Assembly (NCBI RefSeq): GCF_000152985.1
Contig: NZ_CH672395.1
Location: 2,486,461-2,550,460, forward strand
Source of the DNA: Leeuwenhoekiella blandensis MED217
GTDB lineage: Bacteria > Bacteroidota > Bacteroidia > Flavobacteriales > Flavobacteriaceae
Direction of reading: 5' to 3'
DNA: 64,000 nt
The translations under genes were made by a program, and so were the position numbers. The notes under the pieces were generated by a model. It did no database searches. It was not told the origin of the DNA and worked only from the letters and a program-made list of their open reading frames with translations. Shown here one piece after another: positions 45,553 to 54,652 of this stretch. The stretch's first letter is position 1; every line of letters begins with the position of its first letter.

Positions 45553-47289
45553 CTACTCAAGTCTAATATCTGAAACTGATGCTCCTGTTGGGATCATCGG
45601 GAATACGTTATCTTCTTTTTCTACAGTAACTTCCAAGAAGTAAGGCCCTTCTGAAGCTAGCATTTCTTCGATAGCCCCTGCAAGGTCTTCACGTTTTGAA
45701 ACGCGCTTTGCATCTATATAGTACCCTTTTGCAATAGCCACAAAATCCGGGTTGATCAATTCGGTTGAAGCATAACGACGGTCAAAGAACAACTGTTGCC
45801 ACTGGCGCACCATTCCGAGGAAATCATTATTCAACACCACGATCTTTACAGGAACTTTAGTCTGAAAAATGGTTCCCAATTCTTGAATGGTCATTTGATA
45901 ACCACCATCGCCAATGATCGCAACTACAGGACGCTCTGGCGCTCCCATTTTTGCTCCAATCGCTGCCGGAAGTGCAAATCCCATCGTACCTAATCCTCCC
46001 GAAGTCACATTGCTTTTTGACTGGTTAAACTTGGCATAACGACAAGCGATCATTTGATGTTGACCAACGTCCGAAACGATCACGGCATCTCCTTTTGAAA
46101 CTTTATTGATTCCTTCAAGGACTTCGCCCATCGTCAGACCTTCTTTTTCAGGAGTGATATCGTCTTTAATGATCTTGTCAAATTCTACCTGATACAGTTC
46201 TTTAAAACGATTATGCCATTCGGTATGCGTATTCTCTTTTAAAAGCGGAAGTAATGCTGCCAGCGTTTCTTTACTGTTTCCTAGAACAGCAATATCAGCT
46301 TCTACATTCTTATTCACCTCAGCAGGATCAATTTCAAAATGAATCACTTTTGCCTGCTTTGCGTAGGTATTTAAATTACCGGTAACACGATCGTCAAAAC
46401 GCATCCCGATAGCAATCAATACATCACACTCGTTAGTCATTAAGTTAGGTGCATAATTTCCGTGCATCCCAACCATACCTACGTTTAAAGGGTGATCTGT
46501 AGGAATCGCTGAAACTCCAAGTATGGTCCAGGCTGCAGGTACTCCAGATTTTTCAACTACTGCCTTAAACTCTTCTTCTGCTTTACCCAAAATAACACCT
46601 TGCCCCCAAACGATCATTGGCTTTTTAGCATTATTGATTGCTTCAGCTGCAGCTTGCAACGCTTCAGGATTTAGTTTTGGGATCGGCTTATAGCTACGTA
46701 CTGCTGTACATTTTTTATATGCAAAATCAAACTCTTCAAACTGTGCATCTTTTGTAATATCGATAAGCACAGGTCCCGGACGACCACTTTTTGCGATGTA
46801 AAAAGCCTTAGCCATCACCTCCGGAATTTCAGAAGCTTTAGTGATCTGATAATTCCATTTAGTAACCGGAGTAGAAATACCGATGATATCAGTCTCTTGA
46901 AACGCATCACTACCTAATAAATGCGAAGCCACCTGCCCGGTAATACAAACCATCGGCGTAGAGTCTATTTGTGCATCAGCGATCCCGGTAATAAGGTTAG
47001 TTGCACCAGGTCCCGATGTAGCGATAGCGACGCCTACTCTTCCGCTTACACGGGCGTAGCCTTGAGCGGCGTGCGTAGCACCTTGCTCGTGACGGGTCAA
47101 GACGTGATGAAGCTTGTCTTGATATTTATACAACTCGTCATAAACGGGCATAATCGCCCCTCCGGGATAGCCATAAAGTGTGTCTACACCTTCGGCAAGC
47201 AAGCATTTTATAATAGCTTCTTTTCCCGTTAAACGCTGCGTAGCTTCTACTGCAGTGTCTTGCAATTTGATTGTTTGTGTATTATCCAT
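45553..47289 (-). CDS. ilvB: Acetolactate synthase large (catalytic) subunit
   Basis: 578 residues of the TPP-dependent synthases. The cofactor-activating Glu is in R-H-E-Q-G-A-T-H-A-A-Q-G-Y-A-R. TPP motif G-D-G-G-Y-Q-M-T-I-Q-E-L, with L-N-N-D-F-L-G-M-V-R-Q-W-Q as the catalytic loop (W-Q, herbicide-site region). It condenses two pyruvates, or pyruvate with 2-oxobutyrate. ilvD ends 6 bases upstream. Confidence 0.97.
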   Translation of the reverse strand: MDNTQTIKLQDTAVEATQRLTGKEAIIKCLLAEGVDTLYGYPGGAIMPVYDELYKYQDKLHHVLTRHEQGATHAAQGYARVSGRVGVAIATSGPGATNLITGIADAQIDSTPMVCITGQVASHLLGSDAFQETDIIGISTPVTKWNYQITKASEIPEVMAKAFYIAKSGRPGPVLIDITKDAQFEEFDFAYKKCTAVRSYKPIPKLNPEALQAAAEAINNAKKPMIVWGQGVILGKAEEEFKAVVEKSGVPAAWTILGVSAIPTDHPLNVGMVGMHGNYAPNLMTNECDVLIAIGMRFDDRVTGNLNTYAKQAKVIHFEIDPAEVNKNVEADIAVLGNSKETLAALLPLLKENTHTEWHNRFKELYQVEFDKIIKDDITPEKEGLTMGEVLEGINKVSKGDAVIVSDVGQHQMIACRYAKFNQSKSNVTSGGLGTMGFALPAAIGAKMGAPERPVVAIIGDGGYQMTIQELGTIFQTKVPVKIVVLNNDFLGMVRQWQQLFFDRRYASTELINPDFVAIAKGYYIDAKRVSKREDLAGAIEEMLASEGPYFLEVTVEKEDNVFPMIPTGASVSDIRLE

Positions 47290-47295
47290 ACCCTT

Positions 47296-48978
47296 CTACA
47301 TTTCGTCTGTCACACAACCTTTAGAAGCTGACGAGACTGTTTTCGCATATTTATATAACGCTCCGCGTTGGAATCTAAGTTCCGGAGCTGTCCATTTTTC
47401 TCTTCGTTTTGCCAATTCTTCATCGGTAATATCGATGTTGATGGTATTCTTTACGGCATCAATAGAAATGACATCTCCATTTTCTACAAGTGCGATATTT
47501 CCACCCACTTGTGCTTCGGGAGAAACGTGCCCCACCACAAATCCGTGCGATCCACCAGAGAATCTTCCGTCAGTAATCAAAGCAACGTCTTTACCTAAAC
47601 CGGCTCCCATAATTGAAGAGGTAGGCTTAAGCATTTCTGGCATTCCGGGACCACCTTTAGGTCCTTCATAGCGAATGATCACTACGTCACCTTTTTTAAC
47701 TTTTCCTGATTTAATTCCTTCGTTTACCTCTAATTCGCTGTTGAATACATTGGCAGTTCCTGTAAACGAAAGCCCTTCCTTACCGGTAATCTTTGCTACA
47801 GCTCCTTCAGTAGCCAAGTTCCCGAATAGTATACGGATATGGCCACTATCTTTAATTGGCTTATTCAACGGTCTAATAATATCCTGACCATCTATAAGAT
47901 TGGGAACATCTTTTAGGTTTTCAGCTAAAGTTTTTCCGGTAACGGTTAAACAATCCCCGTGAAGCATACCGTTATCAAGCATATATTTTAATACTCCCGG
48001 AATTCCGCCAACACCGTGTAAATCTTCCATAGAATATTTACCTGAAGGTTTAAGATCTGCTAACAACGGTGTATTATCACTCAGGCGCTGAAAATCTTCT
48101 AGCGTAAAATCTACCTGAGCTGCTTTAGCTATTGCTAAAAAGTGCAATACTGCGTTGGTAGAACCTCCCAAAACAGTCACCAAGCGAATCGCATTCTCGA
48201 GCGACTCTTTTGTTACAATATCTGAAGGTTTAATATCCTGCTCTAATAAATATTTTAAAGCCTCACCTGCTTTAATACATTCCTGCTCTTTAATATTAGC
48301 ATCAGTAACTGCAGGGTTCGATGAGTTAAAAGGCAATGACATTCCTAAAGCTTCAATAGCAGAAGCCATAGTATTTGCAGTATACATACCACCACAAGCA
48401 CCGGCACCCGGACACGCTTTGTGTACTACTTCTTTAAACTCATTATCATCAATAGTTCCTGCAACTTTTTGACCATAAGCCTCAAAAGCAGAAATGATAT
48501 CTAGTTTTTTTCCGTTATGGCATCCGGAAGCGATCGTTCCTCCATAAACTAAAATTGACGGGCGATTTAATCGCAATTGCGCAATTAATGCCCCCGGCAT
48601 ATTTTTATCACAGCCCACAACTGTAACCAGACCGTCATAACTCATTGCTTGAACCACGGTTTCCATAGAATCAGCGATGATATCACGTGACGGCAGCGAG
48701 AAACGCATTCCCGGAGTTCCGTTAGAAATACCATCACTTACACCGATCGTATTGAAAATAAGTCCGACTAAATCTGCATTAGACGCACCTTTCTTGACGT
48801 AGGTTGCCAAATCATTAAGGTGCATATTACAAGGATTCCCCTCATAACCAGTACTTGCGATACCAATTAATGGTTTCTTGAGATCTTCATCGGTTAAACC
48901 TATTGCGTGCAGCATTGCTTGAGCCGCAGGCAATGTTGGGTCTTGAGTTACAGTTTTACTGTATTTATTTAATTCCAT
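47296..48978 (-). CDS. ilvD: Dihydroxy-acid dehydratase
   Basis: 560 residues. It dehydrates the dihydroxy acids to the keto acids of valine and isoleucine. Conserved Fe-S and Mg motifs C-D-K-N-M-P-G (residues about 122-128) and [16 protein letters not shown]. First gene of ilvDBNCA. The 176-base leader between attenuator and start contains no second ORF. Confidence 0.96.
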   Translation of the reverse strand: MELNKYSKTVTQDPTLPAAQAMLHAIGLTDEDLKKPLIGIASTGYEGNPCNMHLNDLATYVKKGASNADLVGLIFNTIGVSDGISNGTPGMRFSLPSRDIIADSMETVVQAMSYDGLVTVVGCDKNMPGALIAQLRLNRPSILVYGGTIASGCHNGKKLDIISAFEAYGQKVAGTIDDNEFKEVVHKACPGAGACGGMYTANTMASAIEALGMSLPFNSSNPAVTDANIKEQECIKAGEALKYLLEQDIKPSDIVTKESLENAIRLVTVLGGSTNAVLHFLAIAKAAQVDFTLEDFQRLSDNTPLLADLKPSGKYSMEDLHGVGGIPGVLKYMLDNGMLHGDCLTVTGKTLAENLKDVPNLIDGQDIIRPLNKPIKDSGHIRILFGNLATEGAVAKITGKEGLSFTGTANVFNSELEVNEGIKSGKVKKGDVVIIRYEGPKGGPGMPEMLKPTSSIMGAGLGKDVALITDGRFSGGSHGFVVGHVSPEAQVGGNIALVENGDVISIDAVKNTINIDITDEELAKRREKWTAPELRFQRGALYKYAKTVSSASKGCVTDEM

Positions 48979-49154
48979 TGTTATAATTCTAATTCGAAAT
49001 TAATTATTCCCATTTTTTATCAATTCTTTTCCCAAAAAGCTTTGGATATACCAAAAATTCTCAAAAAGATTTTAAATTGTTGATTTTCAGTTTTTTAAAC
49101 TAAAAATACTACTATGTTCAATAGTTGAAATTCTGCATGTTTTAAATGCTATTC

Positions 49155-49184
49155 AAAAAAAAACCTTCCAGTTTAACGGAAGGT
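49155..49184 (-). terminator. ilv attenuator terminator (3:4 hairpin)
   Basis: On the minus strand ACCTTCC, eight-base loop gttaaact, GGAAGGT, then eight to nine T. It follows the leader peptide ORF by 27 bases and precedes ilvD by 176. Its 5' arm can instead pair with the segment at 49200-49208. Confidence 0.85.
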
Positions 49185-49208
49185 CTATTATTTAAATATG
49201 ACGTTCCG
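49177..49208 (-). promoter_or_regulatory. ilv antiterminator (2:3 pairing)
   Basis: CGGAACGTC (minus strand, 49200-49208) pairs with GACCTTCCG (49177-49185) at eight of nine positions, which would hide the terminator 5' arm. The same segment can pair with ACGTTC inside the leader codons (49236-49241), the protector hairpin 1:2. Confidence 0.65.
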
Positions 49209-49210
49209 CA

Positions 49211-49261
49211 TCAACTACCGTTAATGACAATAATAGAACGTACACGAATTGCTGTTTTCAT
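49211..49261 (-). CDS. ilvL: ilv operon leader peptide (Ile/Val attenuator)
   Basis: A 16-residue ORF, MKTAIRVRSIIVINGS, ending in TGA. The I-I-V-I run at codons 10-13 is ATT ATT GTC ATT, with further Ile at 5 and Val at 7, matching the end products of the downstream operon. It is followed by the antiterminator and terminator described above. A ribosome waiting at codons 10-13 would cover segment 1 and allow 2:3 pairing; fast translation would leave 1:2 and then 3:4. This is the classical attenuation layout. The promoter is not certain. Confidence 0.8.
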   Translation of the reverse strand: MKTAIRVRSIIVINGS

Positions 49262-49429
49262 TATGGTAAAGCTATTTATTCTTAATGGGGCAGCATTAGA
49301 AACCCGGCTAAAATATTGGGATTATAGGCATTTTTAAAAATACCATATTTTGGCAAGGGTTTATGATCATTCTATTATAGGAAAACAGGTGGTTTTGTAC
49401 TTTTAATGAAAATTTTCAAACAATTTTTT

Positions 49430-50416
49430 ATGAACTATAGAAGATTAGGCAAAACAAATCTCAATATCTCTGAAATTTCTCTCGGAACTTGGCAAGTGGG
49501 CGGCAAATGGGGTTCAGGTTTTGACGATAACACAGCAGAACACATCATCAATACCGCAATAGATCAAGGCATCAATTTTATTGATACTGCAGATGTTTAT
49601 GAGAATGGACTAAGTGAAGCTGCAGTAGGCCGCGTGGTACGCAGCAGATCTGAAGAGGTTTATGTCGCCACAAAATGTGGTAGACAAATCACCCCACACG
49701 TTGATGCAGGCTATACTGTAAAAGCTTTGCGTACTTACGTTGAAGCCAGCCTGAAAAACACCGGTTTAGAGCGTTTAGATTTAATTCAATTGCATTGTCC
49801 GCCAACCGAAACGTTTTATCGTCCGGAAATTTTCAGACTTTTTGAAGATCTTAAACAAGAAGGAAAAATTGCTAACCTTGGCGTGAGCGTTGAAAAAGTA
49901 GAAGAAGGCTTGAAAGCGATGCAATATGAAAATGTCACTACGGTACAGATCATTTTTAATGTATTTAGACAACGTCCTGCCCAATTATTCTTTCGCGAAG
50001 CGGAAAAAAATGATATCGGAATTATTGTAAGGGTTCCTTTGGCCAGTGGACTACTCACAGGTAAGTTTGATCAGAACTCCTCATTTGACAAAGAAGATCA
50101 TCGCAACTTTAACCGAAACGGAGAAGCCTTTGATAAAGGAGAAACCTTCAGCGGAATTGATTTTGAAACCGGGCTTCAAGCCGTAGATCAATTGAAAGGT
50201 ATATTCCCTCAGGTAGAAAATCTTGCTCCCGTAGCGCTTCAATGGATTTTACAGCATCCGGAAGTAAGCACTATTATTCCCGGGGCTTCTAAGGTTGAGC
50301 ATTTGATGTCAAACCTTTCTCTTTATGAGCGACCCGATTTAACTTCAGAAGAAATTGAAAAAATGAATGCGGTTTATACTGAAAAAATAAAACCGCTTGT
50401 TCATCAAAAATGGTAA
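49430..50416 (+). CDS. Aldo/keto reductase
   Basis: About 328 residues from M-N-Y-R-R-L-G-K-T-N-L, the usual start of the family; an in-frame ATG 8 codons upstream (49406) is less likely. Catalytic residues D-T-A-D-V-Y (Asp, Tyr), K in A-T-K-C-G, and H in Q-L-H-C-P are present, with NADPH site I-I-P-G-A-S-K. It probably reduces aldehydes or ketones; the substrate is unknown. The next small gene (DUF3861) begins 13 bases after its stop, so they are co-transcribed. Confidence 0.88.
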   Translation: MNYRRLGKTNLNISEISLGTWQVGGKWGSGFDDNTAEHIINTAIDQGINFIDTADVYENGLSEAAVGRVVRSRSEEVYVATKCGRQITPHVDAGYTVKALRTYVEASLKNTGLERLDLIQLHCPPTETFYRPEIFRLFEDLKQEGKIANLGVSVEKVEEGLKAMQYENVTTVQIIFNVFRQRPAQLFFREAEKNDIGIIVRVPLASGLLTGKFDQNSSFDKEDHRNFNRNGEAFDKGETFSGIDFETGLQAVDQLKGIFPQVENLAPVALQWILQHPEVSTIIPGASKVEHLMSNLSLYERPDLTSEEIEKMNAVYTEKIKPLVHQKW

Positions 50417-50428
50417 ACCCTGAAAGCA

Positions 50429-50731
50429 ATGGCAACCACAGTAAAAAAAGGAAATCACTACAAACTGAGTTTAGAACAGCTAAGCGTTTTAAAAGAAGAA
50501 AAGCGTGATGATAATACACTTGAATTAGAATTCTCAAACCACGACGAACTTTTTGAAATCGTCGAAAAAGTAAAGTCAAAAAAACTTTTTAACTCAGAAG
50601 AAGAATCAACAGAATTTGCACTCGGACTTAAATTATTTACCGAAGTTATGCTTCGCAATAAAAAGCATCCTTTATTTGAAGATTTAAGACCTCACATTGT
50701 AGATTTTATGAAGAAGCTGAAGAGCTCTTAA
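50429..50731 (+). CDS. Small conserved protein (DUF3861-type)
   Basis: 100 residues. It opens K-K-G-N-H-Y-K-L-S-L-E and has an F-A-L-G-L-K-L-F-T-E-V-M-L-R-N-K-K-H-P-L segment, which I associate with DUF3861. It is charged, soluble and has no signal peptide. It follows the aldo/keto reductase in the same transcript. Function unknown. Confidence 0.75.
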   Translation: MATTVKKGNHYKLSLEQLSVLKEEKRDDNTLELEFSNHDELFEIVEKVKSKKLFNSEEESTEFALGLKLFTEVMLRNKKHPLFEDLRPHIVDFMKKLKSS

Positions 50732-50781
50732 TAACAAGCTGGTGTAAAGCAAACGAAACATAGCTTTAATTTCAACAATTA

Positions 50782-50807
50782 AAAAGCGACCTGATTAGGT
50801 CGCTTTT
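50782..50807. terminator. Bidirectional terminator after the DUF3861-type gene
   Basis: aaaagcgacct, loop gatt, aggtcgctttt. It serves this gene and the convergent GNAT gene, whose stop lies just after. Confidence 0.85.
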
Positions 50808-50810
50808 CTA

Positions 50811-51281
50811 CTATAATATTTTCCCGTATTTAGTAAGATCTGGAGTAAAACCCAAAGATTGATAAAGCTTTCGGGCCTTTTTGTTATCATCAAAAACATT
50901 AAGCGTTAATAAACTGTAACCACAGTCTTTAGTCCATTCTTCTGCTTTTTGCATCAACATTTTACCTATACCTCTTCCCCTTGCTTCAGGCGCTACGATG
51001 ATATCGGCGATATGGCCGTGAGGTTCCCGATGGTAATAGTCGGTGCCTATTTCTAAAAAGATAAACCCAAGCTGTGTTTTGTCTTCATCATCTTCGGCAA
51101 TAAAAATCGCATTATCCTTATTACCATCTTCAATTTCGGCCTTTAAAATACGTTGATCAATATCAAGCATTACCTCAGGATCACGCCAGTGCGGCAATTC
51201 AGGATCTGTAAGGCTAGGCAAAAGATTCAGAATAAAATCAGTATCGCTTTTGGTTACGCGTCTAATAGTTACTTTGGGCAT
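50811..51281 (-). CDS. GNAT-family N-acetyltransferase
   Basis: 156 residues with the acetyl-CoA loop E-A-R-G-R-G-I-G-K-M-L (about 100-110) and a C-terminal G-Y-S-L-L-T-L-N-V-F-D-D-N-K-K-A-R-K-L-Y segment typical of GNAT motif B. The substrate is not predictable. It is alone between a terminator and the aldehyde dehydrogenase. Confidence 0.85.
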   Translation of the reverse strand: MPKVTIRRVTKSDTDFILNLLPSLTDPELPHWRDPEVMLDIDQRILKAEIEDGNKDNAIFIAEDDEDKTQLGFIFLEIGTDYYHREPHGHIADIIVAPEARGRGIGKMLMQKAEEWTKDCGYSLLTLNVFDDNKKARKLYQSLGFTPDLTKYGKIL

Positions 51282-51345
51282 GTATAAGGCTGTTTGAAGG
51301 TTTTTTGGGTAAGTTACAATTATCCTCTTTTTGAACCAATCCTAT

Positions 51346-52704
51346 TTAATAGGTATTAAAATAAACCGTCTTTTTATTTACAAACTCTTTGATACCATCT
51401 TCTGATAATTCGCGGCCATATCCAGAAATTTTAGTTCCGCCAAAAGGCAATCTGGGGTCGCTTTTAACGAGCTCGTTGATAAACACCGCCCCATCGTCAA
51501 ACAACGGAACAAGTTTTCGCGCACGCTCTTTATCTTCGGTAAACACAGAAACTCCAAGTCCAAAATCAGTGTAATTTGCCAGATGAATAGCTTCGTCTTC
51601 ATTTTTAAACGTGGTAATTCCAATCACAGGACCAAAGGTTTCCTCTTTAAACAAAGCCATTTTGGTCGTAACATTAGTGACCACCGTAGGTTCGAAGTAA
51701 GCTTTCTTGCGGGTTCCTCCGGTTAAAATTTTGGCGCCTTGCCTTACACTCGATTTTAATTGTTCTTCTAGCTCTTCAGCAAGATCTTCTCGCGCCATTA
51801 CACCAATAAACGTATTCTCATCCATGGGATCACCGCTTTGCAATTCTTTGACCTTAGCCACAAATTTTTGTGTAAATTCTTCGGCAATATCTTTATGAAG
51901 CAGCAAACGCTTTCCGGCGATGCAGCTCTGTCCTGTATTTTGAAAACGTGCCTGAACCGCTGTTTTTATGGTTTCATCCATATTACAATCTTCAAAAACC
52001 ACAAGTGCATTGCTTCCGCCTAATTCCAATACAGATTTTTTGATCTCGCTTCCGGCTGTAGCTGCAACAGCACTTCCGGCAGGCTTGCTTCCGGTAAGCG
52101 TAACAGCTTTAACGCGAGGATTTTTTATGATTCCCTCAATTTTATCACTGCGCAAAGGCAAATTGGTAAAACAGCTTTTAGGAAAACCAGCACGCTCAAA
52201 AACCCGCTGAATATTCATAGCACTTTCCATTACATTGCTTGCATGTTTTAAAAGGGCGACATTACCCGCCATTAAAGCCGGAGCTGCAAAGCGAAATACT
52301 TGCCAAAAAGGATAATTCCACGGCATTACTGCCAGAACGACTCCGAGTGGCTCGTAACTCACATAACTTTCGGTAGCATCTGTTGTGATCGTCTTAGGAG
52401 CTAATTGCGTTTGTGCATTTTGCGCGTAGTATTCACAAACCCACGCACATTTCTCCACTTCAGCTACAGCTTGTTTGATAGGCTTTCCCATCTCTAACGT
52501 GATGGTGGTTGCATAATCCTCTTTGTTTGTTTTGAGTTCGTCTGCTGCAGCCCGCATTAACGAAGCGCGCTCTGCAAAAGTGGTTTTTCTCCAAGACAAA
52601 AAACGCTCGTAGGCAACTTCTATAGCTTCAACCGCCTCTGCCTTGGTAAGTTGTTTATTTTGAAAAACATGTTCTTTTGTGTAGGGATTTATAGATTTAA
52701 TCAT
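51346..52704 (-). CDS. Aldehyde dehydrogenase, succinate-semialdehyde dehydrogenase-like
   Basis: 452 residues. NAD motif V-M-P-W-N-Y-P-F-W-Q, catalytic Glu in L-E-L-G-G-S-N-A and nucleophile Cys in N-T-G-Q-S-C-I-A. The I-N-P-Y-T-K-E start and F-G-G-T-K-I-S-G-Y-G-R-E-L end are typical of the Sad/GabD-like NAD-dependent group. It probably oxidises succinate semialdehyde (or a related aldehyde). No gabT is adjacent. Confidence 0.82.
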   Translation of the reverse strand: MIKSINPYTKEHVFQNKQLTKAEAVEAIEVAYERFLSWRKTTFAERASLMRAAADELKTNKEDYATTITLEMGKPIKQAVAEVEKCAWVCEYYAQNAQTQLAPKTITTDATESYVSYEPLGVVLAVMPWNYPFWQVFRFAAPALMAGNVALLKHASNVMESAMNIQRVFERAGFPKSCFTNLPLRSDKIEGIIKNPRVKAVTLTGSKPAGSAVAATAGSEIKKSVLELGGSNALVVFEDCNMDETIKTAVQARFQNTGQSCIAGKRLLLHKDIAEEFTQKFVAKVKELQSGDPMDENTFIGVMAREDLAEELEEQLKSSVRQGAKILTGGTRKKAYFEPTVVTNVTTKMALFKEETFGPVIGITTFKNEDEAIHLANYTDFGLGVSVFTEDKERARKLVPLFDDGAVFINELVKSDPRLPFGGTKISGYGRELSEDGIKEFVNKKTVYFNTY

Positions 52705-52864
52705 GGGGACTTTTCATTAGTGACCTAAAGTTAAGAAGCAGAACACAAAGCATAGCGCGATTAAGAGCACTTTAACTGTGTAGCTGTTTATAAGTCGTTT
52801 ACAACTCTTTACTTCTCAGGTTTGAAGTGCATTTTATAATTGTAATTTTAGAAAACTTCACGCT

Positions 52865-53272
52865 ATGAATTCTAGAGATGCCCAATTACTCCAATTAAGA
52901 CCAGAAATTTTATCAGCTCGAGTTGACGACACGATGAGTGCTGATGAGCAGTTTCAAAACGGAACCTTGCGTCCGGTTGTAAAACTTCAAAACGATCTTC
53001 TGGTAGAAGCCTTTCGCAATTACATCAAAAAGCATAAAAATGTATTCTACACTTTAAATATAGACCGAAGAATGGAATACATCGCAAATGCGATTCAGAA
53101 AGACATCAAATTTAGGAACAGCCTCAAGGGAATGGTTATTGGCCAATTTACGGTTGAAGAATATCAGACCTATATACAGAATTCTTCAGCATTAAATAAA
53201 CGGATGATGAATCTGGTGAAGCAGCGTATTCAAAGTAATATTCAGCTGCTGGAAGAAGAAGTTTCTGTGTAA
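52865..53272 (+). CDS. Conserved hypothetical protein
   Basis: 135 residues, helical and soluble, with R-D-A-Q-L-L-Q-L-R-P-E-I near the start and Q-N-G-T-L-R-P-V-V-K-L-Q-N-D-L. The C-terminus is E-E-E-V-S-V. I do not recognise a fold or an enzyme motif; similar proteins seem to exist in Flavobacteriia. The IS element is inserted directly at its stop codon, but the stop itself survives. Its natural terminator is now 1.3 kb away (54602-54631). Confidence 0.75.
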   Translation: MNSRDAQLLQLRPEILSARVDDTMSADEQFQNGTLRPVVKLQNDLLVEAFRNYIKKHKNVFYTLNIDRRMEYIANAIQKDIKFRNSLKGMVIGQFTVEEYQTYIQNSSALNKRMMNLVKQRIQSNIQLLEEEVSV

Positions 53273-53274
53273 TT
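53271..53274. repeat. Left target-site duplication of IS copy 2
   Basis: aatt, repeated at 54589-54592, flanks the element. It overlaps the TAA stop of the 135-residue protein gene. Reading it as 3 bp (aat) is equally possible. Confidence 0.65.
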
Positions 53275-53310
53275 GAGTCGTCCTAAAATAGGTTGACAGT
53301 TTTTAAAAGT

Positions 53311-54132
53311 TTAAATCAATCCGGTGAAGCTAGCTTCACCGGATTTTTTGTTGTGTATAAAATTAGGTGTTTTGTAGTTAAGGCTTAGATGTGGTCTTTC
53401 ATTGTTATATGTTTTTATTGACTGCTGAATCAACAGTCTGAGTTCTTTACCTGTATTGCATTTGTTTATGAAGAACTCTTCCTTCAATATCCCGTTAATT
53501 CGTTCTGCTAACGCATTTTGATAGCAGTCATACCCATCTGTCATTGATGGTAATGCATTTGATCGCTTCAATTGAGTTTGATATAACGAGGAGCAATATT
53601 GCAAGCCTCTGTCAGAATGGTGTATTACCTCGCTTGATGTGGTTCTACTTTTATTAGCCATTTTCATTGCTTTAACTACATTTTCTGCACTCATATCATC
53701 ACTTAGGTGGTAGCCCATTATTTTTCTGCTAAAAGCGTCTGTCACCAAGGAAAGATAGTGAGTTCTTTCTCTACTCTTGATGTAAGTAATATCGCTTACA
53801 AAGTATTGCTCTGGTCTTACGGGCGTAACATCTTTCATCAGGTTGGGGTGTTTTTTTAGCCAATGCCTAGAATCTGTTGTTCTTGTGTAATTCTTTTTTT
53901 GTTTTATAAGCATTGATTCTGACCTGAGATAGTCAAATAGGGCATCTCTGCCTATTTTAACTCCCATCTTTTGAAACTCAACCTTGAGTAAATAATACAG
54001 TTTACGAGTGCCTAGCCTTGGCATTTGCCGGCGGACCCTTAAAATCAGCGGTTTGATTAAAGCAAGTTCATCAGCTCTTATCTGTTCTCGCTTTTCTGAT
54101 TGATAGACAGCCTGTCTGCTTATCCCAAACAA
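53311..54132 (-). CDS. IS3-family transposase OrfB (DDE integrase)
   Basis: 273 residues. The rve domain has the three catalytic acidic residues: D in V-S-D-I-T-Y, D in H-S-D-R-G-L-Q-Y and E in N-A-L-A-E-R-I-N. N-terminal H-T-H_21-like segment (about 15-70). The listed start is a TTG; in practice the frame continues up through ...R-L-F-G-I-S-R-Q-A-V-Y and joins OrfA by -1 frameshift, so OrfAB is the active product. Confidence 0.92.
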   Translation of the reverse strand: MFGISRQAVYQSEKREQIRADELALIKPLILRVRRQMPRLGTRKLYYLLKVEFQKMGVKIGRDALFDYLRSESMLIKQKKNYTRTTDSRHWLKKHPNLMKDVTPVRPEQYFVSDITYIKSRERTHYLSLVTDAFSRKIMGYHLSDDMSAENVVKAMKMANKSRTTSSEVIHHSDRGLQYCSSLYQTQLKRSNALPSMTDGYDCYQNALAERINGILKEEFFINKCNTGKELRLLIQQSIKTYNNERPHLSLNYKTPNFIHNKKSGEASFTGLI

Positions 54133-54152
54133 TCTGCAACAACGTGACAGGC

Positions 54153-54548
54153 TTAGTCGGTGTTCTTGCCGGATTCGTTGGATTGATTGGGCAAATGCTT
54201 TTTTCGAATAGAAGTTCCGTATTGCTGATCTGAGATGTCGATCATCGTGTTGAGAATCTTATTTTTAAGCTTCTCATCTGATAGCTCTTTTTCAAGCCTC
54301 TTGATCTTTTGAGCAGGTGTTTCTTTCATTGTGTTACAGGTAAGTCTTGTCTTTGGTTTACTCCAGTCTAAGTTACCGTGTTTGCGTAACCAAACCAAAA
54401 CAGTACTCCTTCCTTGAATACCATATGCTTTTTGGGCTTGCTTATAAGTCATTTCGCCCTTTTCTACCTGAGATACAACCGCCAATTTAAAGCCTAAATT
54501 GTAATCACGCTGAGTGCGTTTCTTCTCAGCTCCTTCTGAGTCTTTCAT
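54153..54548 (-). CDS. IS3-family transposase OrfA (copy 2)
   Basis: 131 residues, identical to the OrfA of copy 1 at 223-618. Helix-turn-helix and leucine-zipper regions as described there. It would regulate transposition and provides the DNA-binding half of OrfAB. Confidence 0.92.
   Translation of the reverse strand: MKDSEGAEKKRTQRDYNLGFKLAVVSQVEKGEMTYKQAQKAYGIQGRSTVLVWLRKHGNLDWSKPKTRLTCNTMKETPAQKIKRLEKELSDEKLKNKILNTMIDISDQQYGTSIRKKHLPNQSNESGKNTD
54198..54204 (-). promoter_or_regulatory. Programmed -1 frameshift site in IS copy 2
   Basis: The heptamer A AAA AAG lies in frame (R-K-K of OrfA). Shifting back one base continues as A-F-A-Q-S-I-Q-R-I-R-Q-E-H-R straight into OrfB. Confidence 0.85.
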
Positions 54549-54588
54549 AAATAAGTCGAATTTGTGTCAACTTATTTCAGGACGGGAC

Positions 54589-54592
54589 AATT
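54589..54592. repeat. Right target-site duplication of IS copy 2
   Basis: aatt, matching 53271-53274. Confidence 0.65.
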
Positions 54593-54601
54593 TTAAAGCA
54601 T

Positions 54602-54631
54602 AAAAAAGCCACTTAAATAAGTGGCTTTTTT
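54602..54631. terminator. Intrinsic terminator, displaced by IS copy 2
   Basis: aaaaaagccact, loop, agtggctttttt. Removing the IS and one target repeat puts this about 10 bases after the stop at 53272, so it originally ended both the 135-residue protein gene and the convergent ychF. Confidence 0.85.
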
Positions 54632-54652
54632 ATACTTGATTTTCTGGAAGAG

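Larger units (their letters stand above)
53275..54588 (-). mobile_element. IS3-family insertion sequence, complete copy (1314 bp)
   Basis: Imperfect terminal inverted repeats (53275-53298 and 54565-54588) share cgtcct, aaata and gttgaca in register. Flanked by aatt direct repeats, so it is a recent insertion. It carries orfA and orfB on the minus strand linked by an A AAA AAG -1 frameshift site (54198-54204). The exact IS3 subgroup (IS150-like suspected) needs comparison with reference elements. Confidence 0.93.

Noticed and set aside
660-53274. A composite transposon formed by the two IS copies
   Set aside because: The enclosed 52 kb is core housekeeping and biosynthetic content without cargo-like or accessory features, and copy 1 has a broken orfB.
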